A stretch of 64,000 bases of DNA from Liolophura sinensis (lineage: Eukaryota > Mollusca > Polyplacophora > Chitonida > Chitonidae): the NCBI RefSeq assembly GCF_032854445.1, contig NC_088295.1, positions 68,417,058 to 68,481,057 on the forward strand, given 5' to 3'. Position numbers and translations under genes: made by a program. The notes under the pieces were generated by a model, which was given only the letters and a program-made list of their open reading frames with translations, did no database searches and was not told the DNA's origin. This document shows, piece by piece, positions 1 through 12,815 of the stretch. Numbering within the stretch: the stretch's first letter is position 1; each line of letters opens with the position of its first letter.

Positions 1-582
1 TTGCTTATAAGTCAGAAAGTTCGAAGTTTTAAAAACCCTGTACCTACTGTTACTACATACACCTACTGTCATTGTAATTTGGCAGAAATCGAAACCATCC
101 TTGTCCTACCAATACTTTTTTATTCAACAGTGTCCACTACGTTAAAAACACGATCCATCCCAGAGAAAAAAAGCATAGGCCATATAAATGATGGCTTTGA
201 GTAAGACCTTAAATTAAGATCACCTGGTGTGACACACTGTTTGTGGTCCATCTTCTCAGAACTCAGCAGAAGAAACACAACCTACTCATGCAGACAGGGA
301 CTTACCTAGACTCTGACATCAGTGGTCATACAAACTCTGATTTACTTTTTTTTCTTGGTGTTTTTATATGCTTGCAATCAGGTTTACGAATGAAGGAGAC
401 CACAAATGACTGGAATGATTCACCAACCATCACCAATTACCTGACTTACCTGACAAATTCCTTGACAGCTGCAGCCAAACCACTTCAAATATGTCCCCTC
501 ATTGGTTTGATAGTCTCTGCCAGCCAAACTTTAACCATCTTAGCCACCAAGACTGTCCAAACCCAGACAGGGAGAGACTTAC

Positions 583-2684
<2,102 letters not shown>

Positions 2685-3018
2685 TATAACTTGCGATGTG
2701 AAATCGGTTCCGCTAATAACGACGCTTTTAAACACAAGCTTTCAGCTAAGAAAGATATCACACCTCACTGCCATCACCGAGAAACCGGAAGCAGAATCGG
2801 CCGTCACACTCTGTAAGATTAAATGTGATTGGCCAAAACTATACGAGTGGCCAATGAAAATAAGTGATAGTGATTTGTCGTCTGCATCAGGACACACTGT
2901 TGACAGTTTTCACCACACGTGTCTGAGAGGCTTTCACATCAGTTTCTGTCCAGATGTGATATTTGTGCCAAAATAGGATTAAGACAGTCTGCATTTTGCA
3001 GGGCATTCATATTCCAAA
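2685..3018. promoter_or_regulatory. Shared divergent promoter region TRAPPC3/RWDD1
   Basis: The two start codons point away from each other and are 334 bp apart, so both transcripts probably start in this interval. I see no clear TATA box. A palindrome-like CACGTG core lies near 2918 (ccacacgtgtctg). Bidirectional housekeeping promoters of this size are common in animals. The start sites themselves cannot be placed from sequence. Confidence 0.6.
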
Positions 3019-6000
3019 ATGACTGACTACGCAGAAGAGCAGCGGAACGAAATAGAGGCCTTAGAGGCAATATACCCTGAGATTGAAAGTGAGTCAAAAC
3101 TGCTTTTATTTGTTCAAACTGTGATTTATGTATATAGTGCACAGTGTCGTGGTCCCACATGTATATTAGTGTCACTGTGCTGCGTGTAATATAGTTTCAT
3201 CTTTGTAAACCTATACACGGAAGCATAGTGTGCGTGATGATTTAGCTTGATAACGAATATTAATTTACGTCAAATGGTGTGAAGTTATATGTACAAGGGG
3301 AACAAGCATCTAAACTAACATGTTCTTTCTGTTTACTTAAATTCAGTTTTAGAAACTCAACCATTTCATAAATTTCAACTTGAACTGAAATCACAAGATG
3401 CCGAGGATGATCCAGAACATGCAGGTAAGCGAATGTGATTTTGGATAAAACATTCACCATATGCCAACAATTATATAATAGTGTGAAATGATAATTTATG
3501 TACATGTTTGTAGGTGAAATCTAAACAAGGACAGACTGGACAAGTGTCAATATATCATTACCAAAGTGCAGGCTTGAGTGAAGTGTCTTAAGCACATTAA
3601 TTTATTAAGACAGCATTTAAGCTATTGGCAACAAAGGAACCTCTACTTGTACATCGTCGTCACATGACTGAAAAATTGTTAAATACTACGTGAAACCCCA
3701 AGCAATCACTCACTCTACTTGTACTGCGGTATCATCTTACAATAGCCCCGAAAGACTCCAACTCCTTTTCTTATACTGACCTAGCATCGTTGGAGTCTCG
3801 ACTCTTACAATGTTAATTTTGTATTCAACGAAGGTCCAGGCTGATTGTCTGTGTTATCAAACAAGTATCATGCAAATAAAAGACACTAATCTAAAGACCT
3901 GCTTTCCGCACCCACCGCACTGCCACCATACGTTCCTACTCAATTTAGAATAGATTTATTATTGCCATGTAGGTTTCAATGCTATACGCTCCTTGGCGAA
4001 TGCCACCATCTTCTCACTGCTCCACTATATCTATTCTAAATTGAATAGGGACGTATGGTGGTGCAGTGGGCGCAGAAAGCAGGTCTTTAGATTGATGTCT
4101 TTTCTTTCCGCGATACTTGTTCAAAGCATGAGTATGTTGCTTATTAGATGGTCTAACCATGTGAGAAAAAAAAACTCAAAATCCCTACTAGAATTATATA
4201 TATATTGGTTTAAATGAACAGACCAGGTGTCCCAAATATTAGAAAAATAGGGTATCCAAGTGGAAATGCAAAAACTGCAAGAAAAATAAGAGTAAGACAA
4301 AATAATAAAAAGTTAAAGAATCATGTACATCAGTCTCCTTTTGCACAAATGAATCGCGTTAAGTCAGGGTAATTTAAGATTATTTAATTTTTAACTATGC
4401 CATATGCTCTGATAAAGTAATAATCTATGATTATTTAGTACTAGATAATGCCATGTAAATATTTTATTTGTTTTGTGATTTACAATGCGGAACACTTTAT
4501 CTGGGCACTACTTGGTACATGTTTCAGCCACTGCCACCATACTATTTACATATGTGGAGAATTACCCAGATGTGGCCCCAGTCATGGAGGTAGCTGAATC
4601 AGAGAATTTGTCAGAGGAACAGGTGGATGTGTTGTTAAGGGTTATGAATGAACAGGTGAGAAGGGAACAGAAATCAGCAAAGAAATATTATAGCTTTAAA
4701 TAGATGGTCACTTTCTGATATTATCAAGATCTGAATCCCTCCTCTATTGGTGAATGCCACTTATCTCCAGTTACAATTTTTTAGACTGCCACATTCAAAA
4801 TTATTTCAGCAAGCCGCCTGTCATGCTTTTTTATTGAAACTTACATTGCCTATGTATGTATTACAGTTTGACTATTTGAGATACACAATTCATTAATAAA
4901 GGGTCTGCCAAAATGTGGGGCATAGTTGTCTAAAGCTTTCCATGCAGAGTATGTTTGTTCTGATGAGAACATCAGAAGCAGTGCGGTGGATTGGAGAGCA
5001 GTGGCACTGAACTGTAAGCTATAGTTTACACTCTGCTTAGCCTATAGAATGGCATTCAGAATGTTGGTTTTGGTTGGTCAGTATTGCCATAAACTACTGA
5101 AATAATTCTTCAGCAGATAGAGACTACAAAAAACTATGTGAGTTACAAAATTGTGAAAAAGAAAAATTGATCAAGAGTGATCAGAAAGTGCAGAAGTATT
5201 TGTTGCATGACGATGTAATGCAACCTTATACAATGTTTGATCTTTGATCAGGCCTGCTGTTGGAGGGTTGGATTTTTGTGGGGGTTTTTTTTTTGGGGGG
5301 GGGGAGTTGTTTTGTCTAAAAATGTCACTTTTTCATCAATTTTTGGAATTCTTGTTGATTTTTACTAACATTTGATTTGTAAAAGTGGCTTTCGTTATTG
5401 ATACATGTAAATCAGTTACAGTGGATGTCATGCAATCATCTTTTAATTACCATGTTTTGTGGGTATTCCTTGAAGGCAGAGGAGAATGTTGGTATGGTAA
5501 TGGTGTTCACAATAGTGTCAGCTGTGCAGGAGAAACTCAGTGACCTTGTGGAGGAGAGCAAGACACAGAAACAGCTAGAGGAGGAGAGGAGGATAAAAGC
5601 AGAGGAGGAAGCCGAACAGGTGAGGAGGGCGTTGCCAAGACAACACAGGATAGGCTTTGAGTAGATGTTGTGTTATTCTGAAGAATGATTTGAATGGTAA
5701 CGTGTTAACAGAAGAAGCTGATCTATTGTGAAAGGTGATCCAATGGGCTATTGTAAAATACTAGCGAAAATTCAACTGGATTTGCATTTCTGTGGTAGAA
5801 ATCTCTGATGTAGCCTCTTGTGTTATGGTGTAGCCTCTAACACAAAAGATAAAAAATTCTGTAGTTTTGTGAAGAATTCGGGTGGATATCACCAAATACA
5901 TTAAAACGTGTATGGTAGGGTGGATGAACTGATCAGAATAGTCCAGGCAGACTGTATACATGTGCTGTACTTTTCTTCCACCTGTAGAAACGATTTGAGG

Positions 6001-9000
6001 GGACCAGAGTAACAATAGAAACATTCTTAGCCTGGAAGATGAAGTTTGACGCTGAAATGGCAGAGAAAGACCGACTTCTCGGCATAACTGAGACTACCTC
6101 CAAAAAACTTACAGGTATTTTTATGCATGAACAAGTGTCATGTGTAAAAGTTATAAATCTGTTGTAAATTTCAAATTAAGGATATTTGCATACATGTAGA
6201 GTACAGTAATATGAGCAGGATGTTTCATTGATAAGTGCATATTAATTACCCTAAATTGCAAAATTCATGTTCTTGTGTTTTGTGCATTAGAATTGATCTA
6301 AGGGTAAATGTTAGGGGTGGTACATGTATTTAGTTCAGGTTTTGCATATATGTAAAATATAATATCATATATATATATAATAATATTCCAGTGTTAATGC
6401 CCTGCATGTGTGTTAATTACTGTAAGTTACAAACTTCATGACCTTCAAGCCTCACTACCAAATCTAATTTCTGATTACAACGTTTCAACAGCAGAGTTAC
6501 ACCCCTTTGCCCTGATTGGGCACAGTAGGATTAATGGTCAGTGAATATTAACAATGGCGTACCTGGGATGGTCAGCCAGCGACCTTCATATGGTCATGGG
6601 ATCATGAGAATGGTCACGGGCAGAATTATTCCTTTCTAAAAAGGAAAATTGTGTGTGTCTGGAAACAAAAATCTTAACCTGTTTTGTTTTGGCTTTTTAG
6701 ATGTTTTTGAAAAGGCCTACATTTAATATTTCTTGGCTGTATATCAGCAGGTTTGTCAGGTACCTGGTGAAGGTTGCGGATTTACTCTGCGCCCTTTGGT
6801 TTGTCAGGTACCTGGTGAAGGTCGGGGATTTACTCTGGGCCCTTTGGTTTGTCAGGCACCTGGTGAAGGTCGGGGATTTTCTAGCTCCAGTTTCCCCCAA
6901 CCATAAACTTGACCAATGTCATTTGTGAACAATTCTTGAGCGTGGCGATAAACACCAAATGTGTTATATAAATATTAAATTAATATATAAATGTTGGTAT
7001 GATGTTAGTTTATGAGGGTTAAAATTTCATTTGCCTTCTTTTTTTTTCCAGGGAAGGAATTATTTCAAAGAGATGCCACTCTTAATGAATCTGATGTTAA
7101 ATTTTTACAGGAAGGTGAGTTAGTACCCAACTGTTTGACCTACATACATGACATATAGAAGGTTATGTATAATTGTGATGGCTAATCAGCTAGTGGATGT
7201 GAATGCTGAACATTTCCTGTCTGTACAAAAACTGGTCTCGAGCTTCATGAAAACACATCATTCTCTGCTTTACACAGAGGTGCCTGTAAACTATTAAAAA
7301 TTCTCCTTTGTATTGCCACGGCATCCAGTTTATGTTTGCATTGGAATATTTGGGCATTTAATACTACCACATTGAAATTTGATCACATATCACAAATGTA
7401 TAGATATTTAATATTCATACACGAAATTCAAATCATCTTGAAATGTCAGTCTGATCTGTCACCCTGACATTTTTCTACTGTCAAGACCATCACATGGTAC
7501 TGCTGTACTCTTTAATAGCCTTACAAGAACCACTAGGTTATGGAAGCTTCAAACTCAGACACCCAAACTAGATATGGAATGCAAGAAGTTGCCAACATTC
7601 AGTAACAGAGGAGGCCTTATTTGACGCTCCACACTCAGACACCTCAGACACCCAAACTAGCTATGGAATGCAAGAAGTTGCCAACATTCAGTAACAGAGG
7701 AGTTTTTATTTGACACTCCACACTCAGACACCTCAGACACCCAAACTAGCTATGGAATGCAAGAAATTGCCAACATTCAGTAACAGAGGAGGCCTTATTT
7801 GACACTCCACACTCAGACACCCAAACTAGCTATGGAATGCAAGAAGTTGCCAACATTCAATAACAGAGGAATTTTTATTTGACACTCCACACTCAGACAC
7901 CTCAGACACCCAAACTAGCTATGGAATGCAAGAAATTGCCAACATTCAGTAACAGAGGAGTTTTTATTTGACACTCCACACTCAGACACCCAAACTAGCT
8001 ATGGAATGCAAGAAGTTGCCAACATTCAATAACAGAGGAATTTTTATTTGACACTCCACACTCAGACACCGAAACTAGCTATGGAAAGCAAGAAGTTGCC
8101 AACATTCAGTAACAGAGGAGTCCTTATTTGACACTCCACACTCAGACACCCCAGACACCCAAACTAGCTATGGAAAGCAAGAAGTTGCCAACATTCAGTA
8201 ACAGAGGAGTTTTTATTTGACACTTCACAGTCAGACACCTCAGACACCCAAACTAACTATGGAAAGCAAGAAGTTGCCAACATTCAGTAACAGAGGAGTT
8301 TTTATTTGACACTCCACACTCAGACACCTCAGACACCCCAGACACAGAAACTAGCTATGGAAAGCAAGAAGTTGCCAACATTCAGTAACAGAGGAGTTTT
8401 TATTTGACACTTCACACTCAGACACCCCAGACACCCAAACTAGCTATGGAAAGCAAGAAGTTGCCAACATTCAGTAACAGAGGAGTTTTTATTTGACACT
8501 TCACACTCAGACACCTCAGACACCCAAACTAGCTATGGAAAGCAAGAAGTTGCCAACATTCAGTAACAGAGGAGGCCTTGTTTGACACTCCACACTCAGA
8601 CACCTCAGACACCGAAACTAGCTATGGAAAACAAGAAGTTGCCAACATTCAGTAACAGAGGAGTTTTTATTTGACACTCCACACTCAGAGACCTCAGACA
8701 CCCAAACTAGCTATGGAAAGAGAAGTTGCCAACATTCAGTAACAGAGGAGTCCTTATTTGACACTCCACACTCAGACACCTCAGACACCCAAACTAGCTA
8801 TGGAAAGCAAGAAGTTGCCAACATTCAGTAACAGAGGAGTTTTTATTTGACACTCCACACTCAGACACCTCAGACACCCCAGACACCCAAACTAGCTATG
8901 GAAAGCAAGAAGTTGCCAACATTCAGTAACAGAGGAGTCCTTGTTTGACACTCCACACTCAGACACCCCAGACACCCAAACTAGCTATGGAATGCAAGAA

Positions 9001-10987
9001 GTTGCCAACATTCAGTAACAGAGGAGTCTTTATTTGAAACTTCACACTCAGACACCTCAGACACCCAAACTAGCTATGGAAAGAGAAGTTGCCAACATTC
9101 AGTAACAGAGGAGTCCTTATTTGACACTCCACACTCAGACACCTCAGACACCCAAACTAGCTATGGAAAGCAAGAAGTTGCCAACATTCAGTAACAGAGG
9201 AGTTTTTATTTGACACTCCACACTCAGACACCTCAGACACCCCAGACACCCAAACTAGCTATGGAAAGCAAGAAGTTGCCAACATTCAGTAACAGAGGAG
9301 TCCTTGTTTGACACTCCACACTCAGACACCCCAGACACCGAAACTAGCTATGGAATGCAAGAAGTTGCCAACATTCAGTAACAGAGGAGTCCTTGTTTGA
9401 CACTCCACACTCAGACACCCTACACACCGAAACTAGCTATGGAATGCAAGAAGTTGCCAACATTCAGTAACAGAGGAGTCTTTATTTGAAACTTCACACT
9501 CAGACACCCAAACTAGCTATGGAAAGCAAGAAGTTGCCAACATTCAGTAACAGAGGAGTCCTTATTTGACACTCCACACTCAGACACCTCAGACACCCAA
9601 ACCAGCTATGGAAAGCAAGAAGTTGCCAACATTCAGTAACAGAGGAGTTTTTATTTGACACTCCACACTCAGACACCTCAGACACCCCAGACACCGAAAC
9701 TAGCTATGGAAAGCAAGAAGTTGCCAACATTCAGTAACAGAGGAGTTTTTATTTGACACTTCACAGTCAGACACCTCAGACACCCAAATTAGCTATGGAA
9801 AGCAAGAAGTTGCCAACATTCAGTAACAGAGGAGGCCTTGTTTGACACTTCACACTCAGACACCTCAGACACCCCAGACACCGAAACTAGCTATGGAAAG
9901 CAAGAAGTTGCCAACATTCAGTAACAGAGGAGTTTTTATTTGACACTCCACACTCAGACACCTCAGACACCCCAGACACCCAAACTAGCTATGGAAAGCA
10001 AGAAGTTGCCAACATTCAGTAACAAAGGAGTCCTTATTTGAAAGACATATCAGAAGTTTACATCATATCGTGGATAATGTTGAATCATTGGGCGGACTGA
10101 GTATTCATAGTTGGAAGCAAGCATTCTTTCATGGTTAGGTCATCATGATATGACTTAAATACTGTCAAGGTAGGGACAGGTTTAGATGTTGTTTTAGAAA
10201 GTGGATCTAGTATTATCGTTAATAGGGATTACACTTTCTGAATACAGCACAGATTCTAGTGCCAGCGTTTCGAACCAGCGTCCTCACAGTCAGGCACCAA
10301 ATCGCCAGCAATAGATGTTAACTGTCTACACCACTCAACCAACAGGCCTTCTACAAAAATAGAAGGTAGTTGACCGGTTGACTTTACAACGAACATACGT
10401 CTGACTCTGAGGACACTGGTTCAAAATCCACAGTGGTCTCAGCCAATTTTAAGTACTAGAATCTGTGCTGTATTCAGAAAGTGTAATCCCTATTAATGAT
10501 AATACTGTTGTCAAGGTAGAGTAAAGCCCAAAACTATTAATTCATTGTCATCCTAGGGAGGTTTGTGTTAATTGCTTTGGATATGGCTTCATTTGTGACA
10601 TTTGAATGCAATTTAGGATGTTGTTGTTGTTTTCAACATATACACCATCATGCATCCTCATTTGTAATATTCACTGTAGTTCACCGAGGGTTTGGTAGGT
10701 AAAAAGGAACTTTCAGAAGCACATGATGACATAATGATACTTTTAATGTCAAAAACTCTTAATATTCATAATAAGGGGGATAAATCAGTCAAAAAGATCA
10801 AGCAAAATATGTCACTGGAAAAATGCTAAACTTTAGGTGACATAAAGTACGGGTAGCCTGGTTCCGTGGCTTAACATAGACCTGGGTTTAACTGTTTACA
10901 GAAGGAGAAGCTGTGGAAGTTGATGAGTCATTATTCCAGGATTTGGATGACCTAGAACTAGCTGATGAAGATCTAGAGGATGGGTGA
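3019..10987 (+). CDS. RWDD1: RWD domain-containing protein 1, complete, 7 coding exons
   Basis: RWDD1 (DFRP2) binds and stabilises DRG2-type GTPases, and the RWD fold mediates protein contacts. Exons: 3019-3088, 3347-3424, 4528-4655, 5476-5619, 5988-6114, 7052-7114, 10902-10987. All joins are in phase, giving 231 residues against 243 in human. It starts MTDYAEEQRNEIEALEAIYP, the hallmark of the RWD domain, which continues through FTYVENYPDVAP to about residue 110. An acidic coiled stretch (KQLEEERRIKAEEEAEQ, about 120-140) follows, then TIETFLAWKMKFDAE, GKELFQRD and an acidic tail VDESLFQDLDDLEL. Compared with human it lacks the last dozen or so residues (human ends DPDYNPADPESDSAD). Introns carry a foldback element, a satellite monomer and a 2.5-kb minisatellite. 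AATAAA follows 67 bp after the stop. Confidence 0.96.
3645..3722 (+). repeat. SINE-B 3' tail fragment
   Basis: The stretch with cgtcgtcacatgactgaa, then aaccccaagcaatcactcac, matches the 3' end of the fuller copies at 55208-55463 (plus) and 15935-16277 (minus). It sits in RWDD1 intron 2 with no recognisable head. Confidence 0.75.
3861..4120. mobile_element. Foldback (inverted-repeat) element in RWDD1 intron 2
   Basis: The arms 3861-3955 and 4029-4120 are reverse complements over about 92-95 bp with roughly a dozen differences. Both contain the core ctaaagacctgcttt. The loop is about 73 bp. It has no coding capacity. It looks like a foldback MITE and would fold into a long hairpin in the RWDD1 pre-mRNA. 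Confidence 0.85.
4131..4254 (+). repeat. Dispersed repeat, copy 1 (unknown family)
   Basis: A ~125-bp segment running from agtatgttgcttattaga to cccaaatattagaaa matches 45551-45678 in reverse orientation, including the shared blocks tctaaccatgtgagaaaa and ccaggtgtcccaaatatt. It starts 10 bp after the foldback element at 3861-4120, but the second copy has no such foldback beside it. The family is not recognised. Confidence 0.8.
6230..6445 (+). repeat. Isolated monomer of the ~170-bp satellite
   Basis: This segment of RWDD1 intron 5 contains gggtaaatgttaggggtgg, ttcaggttttgcatatatg, aatgccctgcatgtgtgtta and attactgtaagtta. The same blocks occur in the same order in the array at 37836-38345. 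An AT microsatellite (6365-6385) interrupts it. Confidence 0.7.
6750..6893. repeat. 48-bp tandem repeat, 3 copies
   Basis: Three units start near 6750, 6798 and 6846. Each carries the palindrome-like caggtacctg (caggcacctg in the third) followed by gtgaaggt and a gga-tttactctg block. The array lies inside RWDD1 intron 5. The stretch is open in one frame only because 48 is a multiple of 3; nothing else supports coding. Confidence 0.85.
7553..10040. repeat. Large minisatellite, ~28 copies of an 80-100 bp unit
   Basis: The core gcaagaagttgccaacattc recurs about 28 times in RWDD1 intron 6. Unit length varies because an internal cagacacc block is present once, twice or three times. There is a larger period too: a unit lacking three bases (ctatggaaagagaagttg) recurs at about 8711 and 9074, and the units after it match in order, so a 4-unit block of about 363 bp has been duplicated. 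No coding sense is visible. Confidence 0.95.
10209..10506. mobile_element. Foldback MITE in RWDD1 intron 6
   Basis: The termini are agtattatc and gataatact. The outer arms (about 10209-10305 and 10395-10506) share gggattacactttctg and its complement, and tgaaccag/ctggttca. The middle is also self-complementary (ggccttcta against tagaaggta; tcaacc against ggttga). The whole 298-bp segment is close to one imperfect palindrome with no coding capacity. Confidence 0.85.
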
Positions 10988-11054
10988 TTTATTAAATATT
11001 TAAACCATTTATGTTAAATGATTTTATACACACAATTGCTTGTACCATATTACA

Positions 11055-11060
11055 AATAAA
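11055..11060 (+). terminator. RWDD1 polyadenylation signal
   Basis: AATAAA lies 67 bp past the RWDD1 stop codon in an AT-rich stretch followed by ttgttgtgtctgtctt, a GU-rich downstream element. It is the first canonical signal after the stop. Confidence 0.75.
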
Positions 11061-11190
11061 TCTCTCTCATTAAGATAAACATTTAAATTGTTGTGTCTGT
11101 CTTCTGGTAACGATTTAAGCAGGTTCAACTGTCAAAGAGAAATAAATTCATTTCTCTATTTTATTTCTAAAGTGTATCCTGGTACATTCA

Positions 11191-11489
11191 CTGTGAGGAG
11201 TATGGAAGTGTCAAAACATTGAAGTACCAGGTAGTTGAAACCTGAACTGTGAAGAGTACAGAAGTGTCAAAACATTGAAGTAACAGGTAGTTGGAACCTG
11301 AACTGAGAAGAGTACAGAAGTGTCAAAATATTGAAGTAACAGGTAGTTTAAACCTGAACTGTGAGGAGTACAGAAGTGTCAAAACATTGAAGCACCAGGT
11401 AGTTGAAACCTGAATTGTGAAGAGTACAGAAGTGTCAAAACATTGAAGTACCAGATAGTTGAAGAGTTAACTGTGAGGAGTATGGAAAT
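11191..11489. repeat. 56-bp tandem repeat, 5.3 copies
   Basis: Five full 56-bp units and a partial sixth carry the core gaagtgtcaaaacattgaag. The fifth unit diverges at its end. The array lies just downstream of RWDD1. No coding frame is shared, since 56 is not a multiple of 3. Confidence 0.92.
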
Positions 11490-12815
11490 ATAATCTGTGT
11501 TGTGTAATATAATTACTGTGTTGTTCCCGAGAGCTGAAGACAGAGAGAGTATATTTTGTACTGGTTATCATCAAAATTAAATGAATTGGTCATGACTAGA
11601 CGTTAAGCCATAATCATTTCATTCGTTCTATTTTACACAAGTCATCAGGTTGCCCTGGCCTAAATCTGTCAAAAAGTTTTCCAAAATTCTGAACACACCG
11701 AATCGTGAAATCGTTACTCTGTATCAAAATAAATTGTATACAGTTCATATTTTGTATAATCCAAGTTTTTGTTAACAGATCAACAAATTGTTGAATGCAT
11801 TGAACCTAAAACAACACTATAGAATTCTTAAAATATGTCCAAAACTTCACTTCAACGGAAAATTAATCACCTCAAAAACGTCCAGTTCTAAGCATGTCAT
11901 TTACTGATATGTTTTTGTTTTGTTCAAGTGATTCTTTTGAAAAAATATTAGTGAAATCCATGTTTAAAGTTGAATCTGAGTCTAAAAATACAATGGACAT
12001 GCAGGCGTGAACTAATTCTCTGCTTCGGACAATGGAGCTTTTGGTGTATCCATAGTGGAGAACAGAAATCCGGTTGTGACACAACGCATTCACCGGGATC
12101 ATATCAAGAGAGTTAAATGATTAACGCGCTCGCACGTCCATCAGCAGGAGACAGCTGTCGAATTTATGCATATTCGCAGACATCATACACCAAAACAGGG
12201 CTCCGTAGCGAGTATTAGCAAACAAAATGAATCTGTATTTCGATGATAACTCAGCATGGTTTTGTTCTTCGAAGGTCATTTTTCTGCATGAGGTAGCCAT
12301 ACCTGTCTAGAGGCAGAATGCGCTTTGAGTTCATTAATCTGTGTAGCTATTCCTGTGTGATCTATCAACTCTCTACAGGTAAATTGACACTCTTGTCGAG
12401 GGACCCAATTTACAAAAAGTATATAGCGTTAAGTGCACGTAATTACCATGGTAACAAGTGTAGCGCAGACGTCATGGTAGTTGCGTGAACGTAATTATAA
12501 CGAAACGAGTTTCTGGTAGGACTTAATTAGACCTTGGCTAGTTCTGTACCACGCAGTTGCTCGTAACTATGCCAACTTTGTCGTGTAGGTAGTTACGTAG
12601 GCCTGTACACGTAATGTGTAGGCCATTATTCATGTAACCATCCGCCTTTTACATAGCAAAGAACGTGTAAGCGACTTCAGAACTTTAGTCTCCTTTGCTT
12701 TTCTAGAATTAGAACGCAGGGCAAGAAATTAGAAAACTGTATCATTTCATGAAAAGGCGTGTGAACAGGACCCGTTTAACGTGTGTTCAGCGGAGAAAAT
12801 AAGTTATGTCGAGTT
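11490..12815. other. Intergenic stretch, no gene seen
   Basis: This is 1.3 kb between the RWDD1 3' repeats and the 104-bp satellite. It has only short chance open frames. The part at 12400-12620 is rich in gtaac/gttac words, including ttaccatggtaa, but I could not assign a function. Confidence 0.5.

Noticed and set aside
7553-10040. CRISPR-like array of regular repeats
   Set aside because: The whole unit repeats with no unique spacers, in a eukaryotic intron. It is a minisatellite.
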